The notes: a model not told the origin generated them from the letters alone. 64,000 nucleotides of DNA from Flavobacterium panacagri (GCF_030378165.1 NZ_CP119766.1:2170001-2234000); one strand, 5' to 3'. Shown: positions 34,441 through 43,744, numbered from the stretch's first letter. A program made the numbers and translations.

Positions 34441-37062
34441 TTATTGACATGACGTAGAAAAATAGACACCGGAGTCTTTAAACCATCGGGAAGAAGGAAA
34501 ATTTTCTTGATCAACCTGAATGCATTTCAGATTTTCATTTTTAGTAGCGGAAACATAAGATATTGTACTATTATTTCCGTTTTTGAGATTAAGAGAACTC
34601 AATTCATTCGAAGAACAAATTAAAGCAAGCAATGCTGTGTTATTTGATAAATCGAGAGTTTTCAACTTGTTATCTTCACACGTAATTCTGGTTAATTGCA
34701 GATTCTGAGACAGATCTAAATTTTCTATTTTATTTTGCTGACAACGAAGCTCTTTTAAAGCTGTGTTTTTAGTGACATCTAAAGTTTTCAATAAATTAGA
34801 GTTGCATTCAAAATGCATTAAAAGAGTGTTTTGACTTGAATCTAAATTAGTCAGTTTATTTGAACTACAATTTAAATACCATAAAAGTGTATTTTTAGAG
34901 ATATCCAAAGTCGTTATTTGATTCGATACACAGCTAAAATTATTCAGTACTTTGTTTGAACTGATATCCAGTGTTTTTAGTTTGTTTTCATTGCAATATA
35001 ACATTCTTAAGCCTTTATTTTTAGAAACATCAAGGTTTGTCAATTGATTATTTGCACAAGCAAATTTTTCCAATTTTGGATTCAGACTTATATCTAAAGT
35101 AGTCAAGAGATTATTACTGCAAAACAACTCCCCTAAAATTACATTTTTAGATAAATTCAAAGTTGTTAATTTATTGCTGTCACATCGTAAAATTGTCAAA
35201 GCAATATTGTTAGAAACATCTAAATCTGATATTTTGTTAGATTGACAATCGATATAGTTTAAATGTAAATTTTTAGATAAGTCGAGGTTTGTTATTTGAT
35301 TCGCATGACAGCCCAATTCGATTAATGAAGTGTTCTTAATAACACTTAAATCAGTTAATACGTTATTGTTACAATATAAGGTAGTCAGTGCTTTATTTTC
35401 TGAAAGTTCTAAAGTTGTTAATTTATTGCCATCACAATTTAAATTGGTTAGCAATTTATTTTTAGACAATTTCAAAGATTTTAAGTTGTTGTAATCACAA
35501 TTCAAAGTAACCAACGCTTTATTTTGGCTAACATCTAAAGAAGTCATGTGATTGCGCTGACAATTTAATAAAGTAAGTGCTTTATTATTTGAAATATCTA
35601 AATCGATACTATTAGATTCACAATCTAGTTCTTTTAGAGCCTTATTTCCGGAAATATCCAAAGTATTAAGATAGTTTTCCTGACAGTAAAGCGCAGTTAA
35701 ATTTTTATTTTTGTTTACAATTAAGGAAGTTATTAGGTTTTTAGTACAAATTAGTTTTGTCAAACCTTTATATTCGGTAATATCCAGATTTTCAATGCTA
35801 TTTCTAGAGCAATCTAATGTTTTTAAAGCGATAAAATCTTCCAAACCTTTTAAGTCTTGGATTTGTCTATTGGAAACATCCAAATCTGTAATCGAGGCAA
35901 TATTTGCTGTAAAAACTCTTCCGTCTGGTTCACCAGAATCATATTTTAGTGCAATTAAAGCTTTCTCAAAATTAACATCCGGAATCACTGTATATCCAGG
36001 TTCGATTTCTGCGCATATTATTTTGCATTTTGAAAAATCTGAAATATCATTGACATGATACGGTTTGCCATCAAAGTCTGCACTAATACATTTTAGATCA
36101 GGATTTTCCTCAGTAAACATATAACTTATAAGAGGACAATTTTTAATATTCAAATCAGTTAATTGATTTTTAGAACAATCAAAACCTTTTAAAGAAAGAC
36201 TGTTTGATAAATCCAATGTTTTTAGCTGATTCTCACTGCATCCCAAACCAGTCAAAGCTTTGTTAGTGCTAAGATCTAATACAGTCAATTGATTATTGGA
36301 GCAGTTAATTTCAGTAAGTCTATTATTTTTTGAAAAACTTATAGCTGTTAATTGATTTTCCTGACATTGTATGAATTTCAGATTAATGTTTTGCATTATA
36401 TCCAGATGGGTCAATTTATTATTATTGCATTCCAAAGTAATTAAATTTGAATTTTGGCTTAGATTCAGAAAAGCCAATTTATTATTAGAGCATTGTAAAT
36501 ACTCTAAATTGCTATTTTCATTCAAGTTTAAAGAAGTTAACTGATTTTCGAAACACATTAAATACTGCAAGACAGTGTTTTTACTCAGGTCTAAAGTTGC
36601 TAATTTGTTGTTGGAACAATCTAACTGATTTAATTTTGCATTTTGCGTTACATCTAAAGCTTTCAATTGATTATCATAACACAACAAGTGAGTTAGAATA
36701 GTGTTTTTTGTTACATTCAATGATTTTAGTTTGTTATTGCCGCAGGATAAAAAGGTTAAGACGGTATTTTTGCTAAAATCCAGTTTTGTTAATTTATTTC
36801 CGATGCATGATATGTTATCTAATGCTTCAAAATCTTGTATTCCAGTTAAATCTGAAATGCTTTTTTCTGAAATATTTAATGATTTTACTTTAGAAATTAC
36901 AGCCGTTAATACTTTTCCGTCAGGTTTACCAGAATCATATCCCATATCTATCAGGCACTTTTCGAAATTAGCATCAGGAATTAAGGTATAACCTGTTATT
37001 GCTTGTGAAAACAAATTATGTGGCGTGCAACAAAGCAAAATAACGAATAGTATTCTTTTCAT
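34441..37062 (-). CDS. leucine-rich repeat surface protein (31 repeats, two modules)
   Basis: 873 residues from the ATG at 37062, which begins a signal peptide (MKRILFVILLC); the longer start at 37113 adds 17 residues before it. There are two modules. Each opens with a GYTxIPDxNFEKxLI cap and a YDSGxPDG motif, runs through 21-residue repeats (LxxLxCxxNxLxxLDLSxN), and closes with a DLKCI segment. I count 11 repeats in the first module and 20 in the second, all with a Cys at a fixed position. Such proteins are exported in Bacteroidota, and LRRs serve binding. There is no T9SS tail, so the cell location is uncertain. Confidence 0.85.
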   Translation of the reverse strand: MKRILFVILLCCTPHNLFSQAITGYTLIPDANFEKCLIDMGYDSGKPDGKVLTAVISKVKSLNISEKSISDLTGIQDFEALDNISCIGNKLTKLDFSKNTVLTFLSCGNNKLKSLNVTKNTILTHLLCYDNQLKALDVTQNAKLNQLDCSNNKLATLDLSKNTVLQYLMCFENQLTSLNLNENSNLEYLQCSNNKLAFLNLSQNSNLITLECNNNKLTHLDIMQNINLKFIQCQENQLTAISFSKNNRLTEINCSNNQLTVLDLSTNKALTGLGCSENQLKTLDLSNSLSLKGFDCSKNQLTDLNIKNCPLISYMFTEENPDLKCISADFDGKPYHVNDISDFSKCKIICAEIEPGYTVIPDVNFEKALIALKYDSGEPDGRVFTANIASITDLDVSNRQIQDLKGLEDFIALKTLDCSRNSIENLDITEYKGLTKLICTKNLITSLIVNKNKNLTALYCQENYLNTLDISGNKALKELDCESNSIDLDISNNKALTLLNCQRNHMTSLDVSQNKALVTLNCDYNNLKSLKLSKNKLLTNLNCDGNKLTTLELSENKALTTLYCNNNVLTDLSVIKNTSLIELGCHANQITNLDLSKNLHLNYIDCQSNKISDLDVSNNIALTILRCDSNKLTTLNLSKNVILGELFCSNNLLTTLDISLNPKLEKFACANNQLTNLDVSKNKGLRMLYCNENKLKTLDISSNKVLNNFSCVSNQITTLDISKNTLLWYLNCSSNKLTNLDSSQNTLLMHFECNSNLLKTLDVTKNTALKELRCQQNKIENLDLSQNLQLTRITCEDNKLKTLDLSNNTALLALICSSNELSSLNLKNGNNSTISYVSATKNENLKCIQVDQENFPSSRWFKDSGVYFSTSCQ

Positions 37063-37142
37063 AAATGTTTCTTTTATAAAAAATGGAAATACAGAATATG
37101 ATTTTTCAAGCATTAAAAGGGATAATAATTTCTGATTATAAT

Positions 37143-39131
37143 TTATTTATGAATAAGGAATACAGTAGAATAAAGACATCGAACTGTTTTTCCTTTTATC
37201 TGTCCTGGAATCCATTTTGGCATTTTATTCAAAACTCTCAAAGCTTCTGGGCCGGAACCATAGCCATAATCTCTCAATACTTTTTGATTCGTAATTGTAC
37301 CGTCTTTTTCTATTATAAAAGACAAATAAACTTTTCCCTGAAGTATTTCTCCGTCATCTTTTGGTGCTTTAAAGTTTTTATCTATAAATTTCACTTTTGC
37401 AGCCATTCCACCGTTATAATCGGGCAATACATCGAGTTCTGCTGTATTATAAATTTTGTTTTCGTCTATAGTTCCAGGCTTGATTATTGCCGGAGGAGTA
37501 TATAAAGTGCCAATATTTCCTGCGCCTTTAATGGGTTTATTGCCTAAATATTTAATCTTAACTACATTTGAAATTAGAGCGAGCCAATATCCTTCATCAT
37601 TTTTAAGAAGATAATAATCAGATGCTGGAGTTGTATCTGAACCACAACCAAGTCTGTAGCCAGTCATAATGGCTAATATTTCGACATTCTTATTTTTAAT
37701 TATTTTATTAATGCCTCGGTAGATATAATCTTTGTCGGCTAGAAAATTGTAGAATGTTTTAACGCTTTGTGCATCAATACCTTTTATGGGAATAAGTTTT
37801 TGACTGCCATAATAAACGTAAATGTTATTTTTGTCTTTGTAATAATTCAGAATTCTTTCAAACGTTTCAGCATCTGCAGTGGTTTCTTTACCATTAATGT
37901 ATATTTTGTTATTCGCTTTATACAATTTATATTCATAATGATTAATTTGTGTTGAATTGAGGATATCTGTTTTAGCGTTTTTTGCAGCATTGATTTGCGC
38001 CGGAGAAAGATTTTTATACATTTTCTTATTATAAACATCGTAAGCCTGATTTTCATAGATTAAATAATAATAACCATGAAAAGTATTTTTGGATGTAACT
38101 TTTCGTGTGTATACAAAAGGAAATTTTTTAAGTTCAGACTTTCCTTCTTTTTCGTCCCATTCTTGTCCATAAATTCCATTTTTGTCAAAGTACCAATCTG
38201 AAGACGGAATCATTCCAAAAGTTTTAGCGTCAACTGAAGTAAATGGAAAATTTGCACCAGCATACACCATTTTACCATCAGAAATATAACGGCTGTTTAT
38301 CTGATCCCAAGCTTTAATATTTTCTGGATTTTTTGCTATTAGTGCCGTTTTTTTGCCATCATAATACACAAAATTCTTATCTATAGAATAATGTTTAGAC
38401 AATGGTCGAATAGTTTTTGCATCAATATTTGGAACAACTGATCTGCCGCCTAATATTAATACGTCGGTTGAAGTTTTCATTAAATAATGATTTACAGACC
38501 GAAGAGTATCTCCGTTATGCAACCCAATTTCACCATCTATATAAACGTAGTTTTTGTCGTAGATTACAGTATTAACAGTCTCTGAAAGTGAATTTACATC
38601 AGCGTTTTTTATTTTTTTGAAATTGTAATAAAGATGATTTTTGTCTTTAAAATAAAGTGTTGAAAAAGAATAGGCCGATTTGAAACTTTCGATATCAATA
38701 TCTTCCTTGATTTCGATATTGTTTTTAAAAAGCTTATCCTTTGTTTTCCAAACTAAATCCGGGCGAACAAGGTAATCTGTATTCCTGATTTCGGCAATAA
38801 TTTTAAAACCGGTTGTATCAGTTGCTATAAAATCTCCATTATAATAAACGCCATTTTTGTCTAAAGCAAAAAGACCATATTCATTGAATCTTGGAGATCT
38901 AAAAGATTCAACATCTGCATCTTTTAGAATTTTTCTTTCACTGGTATTCTTTTGAAAAACAATATAGTTTTTATTTTTGATATAAAGCGGAGTCTCAAAA
39001 CCAGCATTAGGATTTATTACTAAAGTAGTATCTACAACAGGATCTATTATAGAAAAAGAATCTGGAGTTTGTGCACAGCTTAAATTTGAAATCAATATAA
39101 TTGATAATACTAAGAAGTAATATTTATTCAT
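37143..39131 (-). CDS. DKNYY-repeat lipoprotein with TonB C-terminal domain
   Basis: 662 residues. A signal peptide ends in a lipobox-like SNLSC. The body has many repeats of a DKNxVYYxG pattern (DKNGVYYNG, DKNHLYYNF, DKNYVYIDG, DKNFVYYDG), the DKNYY family. The last 110 residues (KVYLSFIIEKDGTITNQKVLRD, then MPKWIPGQIKGKTVR) match the TonB C-terminal domain. Outside energy transduction, such domains occur on periplasmic proteins that contact outer-membrane partners. It is one gene 81 bases upstream of the LRR gene on the same strand and may share a transcript with it. Confidence 0.82.
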   Translation of the reverse strand: MNKYYFLVLSIILISNLSCAQTPDSFSIIDPVVDTTLVINPNAGFETPLYIKNKNYIVFQKNTSERKILKDADVESFRSPRFNEYGLFALDKNGVYYNGDFIATDTTGFKIIAEIRNTDYLVRPDLVWKTKDKLFKNNIEIKEDIDIESFKSAYSFSTLYFKDKNHLYYNFKKIKNADVNSLSETVNTVIYDKNYVYIDGEIGLHNGDTLRSVNHYLMKTSTDVLILGGRSVVPNIDAKTIRPLSKHYSIDKNFVYYDGKKTALIAKNPENIKAWDQINSRYISDGKMVYAGANFPFTSVDAKTFGMIPSSDWYFDKNGIYGQEWDEKEGKSELKKFPFVYTRKVTSKNTFHGYYYLIYENQAYDVYNKKMYKNLSPAQINAAKNAKTDILNSTQINHYEYKLYKANNKIYINGKETTADAETFERILNYYKDKNNIYVYYGSQKLIPIKGIDAQSVKTFYNFLADKDYIYRGINKIIKNKNVEILAIMTGYRLGCGSDTTPASDYYLLKNDEGYWLALISNVVKIKYLGNKPIKGAGNIGTLYTPPAIIKPGTIDENKIYNTAELDVLPDYNGGMAAKVKFIDKNFKAPKDDGEILQGKVYLSFIIEKDGTITNQKVLRDYGYGSGPEALRVLNKMPKWIPGQIKGKTVRCLYSTVFLIHK

Positions 39132-39673
39132 GTTGTGGTATGTATTGTGGTTTTTTAGGTTCTCTTTATTATATGGATGTGTTAAAATCTAAAAAGGTTG
39201 GGGAGAGAAGAATTTTTTTGCTGTTTTTGCATGTTACAGATAAATTTTTATGCCATGTTTATTTTTTGTTGAGCGCAAAAACTTAATAAATAGGAATAAA
39301 AAGAAAGGCAAACATCTGTCTCATAGTTTGGAATTATTGAATTTATTTTAGGTTAATTATTTTAAAATCATTGTTTTATGTCTCTGTCTCTTATTTTAAT
39401 TCTTCAGAATTTCTTTATTCTCTCTAAAATAAAGAAATTGATTTCATCAAATTAACAATAAAAAAAGTGTTTTTGACGAATTAATTGCTCTTCATAAGGA
39501 CAGATGCTTGAAATTCGGAAAAGGTTGTGACTAAGTTGATTATTTATGACTATTTGCTTTAACAAAAAATCATTTGTAATTGCAAGTTTAACATAACGGG
39601 ACTCTAACCAAATTTGCTTGTAAATGCAGGGACTTAAAAATTTAAGTAATTGAAACAAGATTTTTCGAACCAT
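39132..39673. other. gap without a gene
   Basis: About 540 AT-rich bases with no supported gene. A frame on the minus strand at 39452-39784 runs through the tRNA relic and its terminator and is not a real protein. Confidence 0.6.
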
Positions 39674-39705
39674 AAAAAAAGCTCCAGATTTCTCTGAAGC
39701 TTTTT
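39674..39705 (-). terminator. GCTCCAGA-family terminator after tRNA-fMet relic
   Basis: The family hairpin with a long A run on its left side. It acts on the minus strand, 7 bases past the tRNA-fMet 3' end at 39713, like the copy behind tRNA-Glu. Confidence 0.8.
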
Positions 39706-39707
39706 GT

Positions 39708-39738
39708 CTTAGTAGCGGGAACAGGACTCGAACCTGTG
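39708..39738 (-). repeat. 31-base direct repeat, copy 1 (tRNA-fMet 3' end)
   Basis: Identical to 40077-40107, covering the last 26 bases of tRNA-fMet and five bases beyond it. The two copies frame the GIY-YIG gene. Confidence 0.85.
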
Positions 39739-39769
39739 TCCGCCGTGGCGGATAAGAGCCCGATGAGCT
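39713..39769 (-). pseudogene. tRNA-fMet 3'-half pseudogene
   Basis: The minus strand begins AGCTCATCGGGCTC, matching the intact initiator tRNA (AGCTCGTCGGGCTC) from the D stem onward. It then diverges through the anticodon, where the small palindrome TCCGCCACGGCGGA replaces the loop and variable region. It becomes identical again for the last 26 bases. The 5' third is absent and replaced by the GIY-YIG gene, whose TAG stop lies in the tRNA D-arm sequence. Confidence 0.85.
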
Positions 39770-40022
39770 AAATTTTAGAAACAAGATTTTTAATAAATTC
39801 TCTTCCCACTCCAGTTTTTAAATATTTTTCTCTTTTCATAGCTTCAGATTTTGAATTAAAAAACTCAACATAAATTACTGTCCAAGGTCTATATTTTGGA
39901 GTATAACCTTTCGTTTCAAGAAAATTATGAGATTTAAATCTTTCAATTAAATTGGAAGTAAATCCAGTATAGTTTTTCTTGAATTTTTCAGAATACAGAA
40001 TGTAAACAACAAATTCATCCAT
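39768..40022 (-). CDS. GIY-YIG nuclease family protein inserted at tRNA-fMet
   Basis: 84 residues from the ATG at 40022 (MDEFVVYILYSEKF); a longer frame to 40055 would start inside the tRNA terminator. Single-domain UvrC-like GIY-YIG fold: VVYIL as the GIY strand, NYTGFTSNLIERF as the YIG strand with its following Arg helix, a Pro-Trp turn (RPWTVIYVEFF), and a conserved KREKYLKTGVGREFI tail. Such small proteins are common in Bacteroidota beside tRNA and rRNA genes. Here the stop codon is supplied by a tRNA 3'-half copy, and a tRNA terminator precedes the start. A catalytic Glu in the EFFNSKSEA region is possible. Confidence 0.82.
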   Translation of the reverse strand: MDEFVVYILYSEKFKKNYTGFTSNLIERFKSHNFLETKGYTPKYRPWTVIYVEFFNSKSEAMKREKYLKTGVGREFIKNLVSKI

Positions 40023-40044
40023 ATTGCAAAATGTTAAAAAACAA

Positions 40045-40075
40045 AAAAACACCACATGTAATAAGTGGTGTTTTT
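40045..40075 (-). terminator. terminator of the intact tRNA-fMet
   Basis: Perfect 11-bp stem (AAAAACACCAC with GTGGTGTTTTT). It lies 6 bases past the tRNA-fMet 3' end on the minus strand and 22 bases before the GIY-YIG start. It is unrelated in sequence to the terminator behind the relic. Confidence 0.8.
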
Positions 40076-40076
40076 A

Positions 40077-40107
40077 CTTAGTAGCGGGAACAGGACTCGA
40101 ACCTGTG
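40077..40107 (-). repeat. 31-base direct repeat, copy 2 (tRNA-fMet 3' end)
   Basis: The same 31 bases as 39708-39738, here as the 3' end of the intact tRNA. Confidence 0.85.
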
Positions 40108-40154
40108 ACCTTCGGGTTATGAGCCCGACGAGCTGCCTACTGCTCTATCCCGCG
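40082..40154 (-). tRNA. initiator tRNA-fMet (anticodon CAT)
   Basis: 73 bases on the minus strand starting CGCGGGA. The C1-U72 mismatch at the acceptor end and three G-C pairs in the anticodon stem (GGG-CTCATAA-CCC) are the marks of an initiator tRNA. The T arm is ACAGG-TTCGAGT-CCTGT and the discriminator is A. CCA is not encoded. Confidence 0.95.
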
Positions 40155-40245
40155 ATGTTTCGGGTGCAAAGATACACACTAAATACGGTTATGCAAACAA
40201 TTTTTGCACTTTATTTTTTATATTTCTTGAGAAGTGTTGTTTTTT

Positions 40246-40770
40246 TTAGATTTTAAAATCCAGTAATTCCTGATAAATATTTCCCTTTAAGCCTAGTAAT
40301 AAGCCGAATGCGGGTTCTGTTTTGATGCCTTTTTGTTTGAGTTTGATAATTTCCAGTCGGAAGTTTTTATCTTTGGAATGTAGGATTTTGTCTTCAATAA
40401 TCATGTGTTTATAGCCGTTTTGAAGTTCGGTTGGTATATTTTGCCCAAAGATTTCTATTTCAAAAACGTCAATAAAGAAGTTTGCAACAACCGATTCCTG
40501 ATCATCAATTACAATTTCTCTAATTGTAAAATGAGTTTCTTTCTCAAAATGTTGTTTAACTCTTTCAATAAAATCCAGTTTGTTTTTCCAGTAACAAACA
40601 ATATCCAAATCACTGTTTTCGATATCGATGTTTATTGGAATAGTACCGACTAAAATCGGATCAAAATCAACTAATTTTTCTAGAACTTTGTGTTTCGTTA
40701 AAACTTCAAAAGCCAATTGTTGTTTTTGATTTCCTGTTTTTAAATAGGTTATATTCTTGAAATCGGTCAT
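40246..40770 (-). CDS. DUF4269 domain protein (nucleotidyltransferase-like)
   Basis: 174 residues. The segment LVGTIPINIDIENSDLDIVCYW carries a GT-x-n-DLD motif like the active site of minimal nucleotidyltransferases (the DUF4269 family). Later conserved parts (VANFFIDVFEIEIFGQN, then ILKLKQKGIKTEPAFGLLLGL) fit family members. The substrate is unknown. Its ATG lies 6 bases after the stop of the glycosyltransferase gene, so the two are probably co-transcribed. Confidence 0.82.
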   Translation of the reverse strand: MTDFKNITYLKTGNQKQQLAFEVLTKHKVLEKLVDFDPILVGTIPINIDIENSDLDIVCYWKNKLDFIERVKQHFEKETHFTIREIVIDDQESVVANFFIDVFEIEIFGQNIPTELQNGYKHMIIEDKILHSKDKNFRLEIIKLKQKGIKTEPAFGLLLGLKGNIYQELLDFKI

Positions 40771-40776
40771 TTATAA

Positions 40777-42288
40777 TTACTTCTTATAATTTTTTTCTTT
40801 GGCAATTTCCTGTTTTAATCTTTTGTTGATGTTGATTTTGGCATTTGCAAAAACAAAAAGAGTCGTTCCGTATTCTCTCGCATATTTATTGGTAATCTGA
40901 CCGCCTACAAAAGCCTTTTCAAAAAACGGACTCGTTGTTTTAAATTCGTCACTGTTCTCTTCAAATGTTTTAACACGAATTAAGTTTTTGTAATAAAGAT
41001 TCAAATCAAACCAATTCACATAATCGGCATTGAAAGAAACGGCTTTAATTCCTTTTTTGGTATAATAATTTATAGCTCCGGCCTGACCATAATTGTCGCA
41101 AAGCACCAAAGTATTTTCTGTTTTGGGAAACAAAGCATAAATCGAATCGGTTTTGCGGGCAAGTTCTTTCCAGCCCAGCATATCGGCAAAATCTTGAGAT
41201 AAGTCGTGTTCTTTTCCGTCTTCCCAACGATGTGTTTCTAATTTTTCGGCAACCAATTGTTCTGGACTTCTATTCGGAAAAGCCATGAAATACATCGGAA
41301 TAAAAAACAATAACGGAAGTGCAATAAATACAGGTTTTAAAAAACGTTTCCACCCGTTTTGTAAAACGTTCGAAAGAAATACAGATCCAAATGCAATGTA
41401 TATGGGATACAAACCAATAGCATAATAAGATTTTGCTTTGAAGTACAAAAAGATAACTAAAGTGAAAATGATCGAACCAAAAAAGAATCGGTATTTCTCA
41501 AATGGTTTGTAAAATAATAAGGCGTACAAAGAAGCCAGAATTACGAAAAAACTTCCAATAAAAAACAAAACCTGTTCTTTTAAAAATCCAACTCGTTCTA
41601 CATTTACCAATTGCGTTTCTGCCAGTTCTTTCATATGATGCACAATCGGGAAATGATTTCTGTATTGCCATAAAAGATTTGGAATTATGAAAAGAAAGCC
41701 CATAATCAGAGCAAAATAAAGCTCTTTTTTAACTAATATTTTTCTCTGATTCGAAAGTATAATAGCAGGAATTAATCCCAGCAACAAAAACAAAATGTTG
41801 TATTTATTAAGAAAGCCAAATGCGAAAACAAAAGCGCCTAAATAGAGCCAATTGTTTTTTTCTGAAGTGATATACTGAATCAGAATATAATAAAATAACG
41901 TCCAGCACAACACGTCCAGCGAATTTGGCTGATACAGCATATTAAGACGTAACAAAGAAGAAAAAACAATGCCCAATGCACCAAGAACTAAAGCGTAGAG
42001 ATTTCCTTTTAAAAGCTCGATAGTTTTCCAAACAACCAAAAGCGTCAAAGCACCAAAAAGGGCAGGGAAGAACTTGACCCAGAAAACCGAATTACCCAGC
42101 AATAAAATAAGACACGAAATCCAAGAAGTAACCGGCGGAACCGATAAATAGCCCCAAGCCAAATGATGCGCCTGATCCAGATGCAGATATTCATCACGCT
42201 GTAAATCATATTCTGGACTAATTAAAACGTACTGTAAAACAAATTTGAGCAGAATAAACCCAATTAAAATCAGTGTTTTTTTATTCAT
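40777..42288 (-). CDS. glycosyltransferase family 39 / ArnT-like membrane protein
   Basis: 503 residues with about 11-12 hydrophobic helices and the PMT_2 pattern: an acidic first loop after helix 1 (LQRDEYLHLDQAHHLAWGY, then SVPPVTSW) and a C-terminal soluble part of about 150 residues. GT39/PMT_2 enzymes use lipid-linked sugars to modify lipids or proteins on the periplasmic side. The acceptor is not shown. It is the first gene of a two-gene unit with the DUF4269 gene. Confidence 0.85.
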   Translation of the reverse strand: MNKKTLILIGFILLKFVLQYVLISPEYDLQRDEYLHLDQAHHLAWGYLSVPPVTSWISCLILLLGNSVFWVKFFPALFGALTLLVVWKTIELLKGNLYALVLGALGIVFSSLLRLNMLYQPNSLDVLCWTLFYYILIQYITSEKNNWLYLGAFVFAFGFLNKYNILFLLLGLIPAIILSNQRKILVKKELYFALIMGFLFIIPNLLWQYRNHFPIVHHMKELAETQLVNVERVGFLKEQVLFFIGSFFVILASLYALLFYKPFEKYRFFFGSIIFTLVIFLYFKAKSYYAIGLYPIYIAFGSVFLSNVLQNGWKRFLKPVFIALPLLFFIPMYFMAFPNRSPEQLVAEKLETHRWEDGKEHDLSQDFADMLGWKELARKTDSIYALFPKTENTLVLCDNYGQAGAINYYTKKGIKAVSFNADYVNWFDLNLYYKNLIRVKTFEENSDEFKTTSPFFEKAFVGGQITNKYAREYGTTLFVFANAKININKRLKQEIAKEKNYKK

Positions 42289-42390
42289 GAAGTTTTGGTT
42301 TAAGCGTAAATGATTTTGTTTCAGTTAAAAGGCTTAACGAATATAGACTTTATTTTTGAAAAAGATTAAAATAAATGAGATATCAATCAC

Positions 42391-42462
42391 GCATAAACTA
42401 TGTGCCTTTATGCAAGTGAAACGCCTTTTAACGTAAAGTAAATTCTATGTTTCTATGTGTTT
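42391..42462. repeat. partial copy of the CACATAGAAACATAG hairpin repeat
   Basis: It aligns with 47389-47463 (AAACTATGTGC, AGTGAAACGCCTTTT, CTATGTGTTT), but its left arm is missing. It is a decayed member of the repeat also seen at 45442-45580 and 47321-47463. Confidence 0.65.
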
Positions 42463-42473
42463 GAATATAAAAT

Positions 42474-42503
42474 AAAAAAGCTCCAGATTGCTCTGAAGCT
42501 TTT
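42474..42503 (-). terminator. GCTCCAGA-family terminator of DUF4494 gene
   Basis: The family hairpin lies 9 bases past the minus-strand stop at 42513. Its wobble fits minus-strand use. Confidence 0.8.
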
Positions 42504-42512
42504 ATTGAATTC

Positions 42513-43061
42513 TTATTCTTCTGTTGCCGTTTCAAATTCCATGTGGTCGATTATTTCAACTTCTGGTTTATCTGGTTTAGAAGCTTTCAGGGCATTAAAT
42601 CTTTCCAGCATTTCGGTTTCGCCTTCTTCACCGCTGAAATAAGGGAAAACATCCATAATTGGTGTTTCTGAAATAGATGGAATAGAATATTCACCCATTG
42701 TATTTTTCATGATGTGAAGTGTGTTGTCAAAAGCTTCGCGAACATCGTTTGCCTGAACAAGCATATACATACTCGTTTTTCTTTCCTTGCCGCTTTCTTC
42801 ATCATAAGCAATTAATGTAATTTTAGACTTGAACCATCTGTCCGCATTTTCAAAAGGATGAATTTCGGCATAATTGGCTACTTTAATGGCTGTGATTTTA
42901 AATTCTTCACTAGTATAAGCGGCCATTTCTTCGGTCATTCTTTTTTCTGCTTCTGTATAAGACAAAGCATCGACCAAATAAGGTTCGGTTAAAACTTTTT
43001 GTCCTCCGGTTTCGTCAGTTTTTCTATATTTTACTTTGCATTCGTACCAAATTGCGCTCAT
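42513..43061 (-). CDS. DUF4494 domain protein
   Basis: 182 residues. The conserved start WYECKVKYRKTDETGGQK, then EPYLVDALSYTEAEKRM, and the later KSKITLIAYDEESGKERKTS match DUF4494, a Bacteroidota-specific family of unknown function. No membrane or signal segment is visible, and the C-terminus is acidic. It is a single-gene unit. Confidence 0.88.
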   Translation of the reverse strand: MSAIWYECKVKYRKTDETGGQKVLTEPYLVDALSYTEAEKRMTEEMAAYTSEEFKITAIKVANYAEIHPFENADRWFKSKITLIAYDEESGKERKTSMYMLVQANDVREAFDNTLHIMKNTMGEYSIPSISETPIMDVFPYFSGEEGETEMLERFNALKASKPDKPEVEIIDHMEFETATEE

Positions 43062-43471
43062 TTTCTTCTAAATTTTAAAGATGCCAAAGATAAATCATAC
43101 TGCAAAATAAATAGTTAAATATCGAAATAGATATTCACAATTTAAGATTGTTTTTGGTAACGTTTTGAAATTCTGAAAGTTATGTTTTTTTGCTCTAAAA
43201 AAGCTTTGTAATCTTTGTCATTCTTTTGAAATTTCAGAAAAAAGAAAACATTTTTCTTGTGTAATTATTTGTAAGTCAATGTTTTATTAGTGAAGTTTTG
43301 AAAATGATAAAAAAAATCAATTTACCTCAAAACCAAATGGTCAATTTGAACGTAAGTGTGGGAAGATAGTGGTTGGGAATGAGGTAAATTCGAATGATAA
43401 TTAGTTTTTGGAACATACTGAATCTTACCGCATTTCTGGCTACTATTTTTTATGAATTTTAAGAATACTAA
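43062..43471. other. 410-base gap with an inverted repeat
   Basis: No gene is visible. An 11-base inverted repeat (AATTTACCTCA at 43319-43329 and TGAGGTAAATT at 43380-43390) frames 50 bases just before the next gene, 81 bases from its start. It could be a leader hairpin or regulator site. Confidence 0.4.
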
Positions 43472-43717
43472 ATGACAGGAAAATTAAACGTTCAAAGATT
43501 AAAAGAGACTTTAGATTACTTGCAAAGTAAACAGCGTGAGTTAAATAGACAAGGCGAAAATGATTCCAGAAGCATCGAATCTATGATTAAATATCTCAAA
43601 AAAGATATGCTGGATCAATACAATTTGGAGGATCATCATTTGTCTATCAAACAAGAAATTAAAGACACTGAAACATTTATAAAAAACGTTAAAAGCATCA
43701 TTGAGATCAATTCTTAA
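43472..43717 (+). CDS. small coiled-coil hypothetical protein
   Basis: 81 residues, almost entirely helical with heptad-like hydrophobic spacing (LKETLDYLQSKQRELNRQ; DTETFIKNVKSII). No signal, membrane segment or family is recognised. The composition is that of a real gene, and the ATG is the only one near the frame start. Confidence 0.6.
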   Translation: MTGKLNVQRLKETLDYLQSKQRELNRQGENDSRSIESMIKYLKKDMLDQYNLEDHHLSIKQEIKDTETFIKNVKSIIEINS

Positions 43718-43744
43718 CTTTATTCTATAGAAAGAAAACTACTT

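Noticed and set aside
34441..37062. Possible CRISPR-like array from repeated units
   Set aside because: The regular 60-odd base repeats are the LRR codons of a single intact reading frame and lack identical repeats with unique spacers.
39452..39784. Open frame on the minus strand of 110 codons
   Set aside because: It is a read-through of the tRNA-fMet relic and its terminator, overlaps the GIY-YIG stop, and has no protein-like composition.
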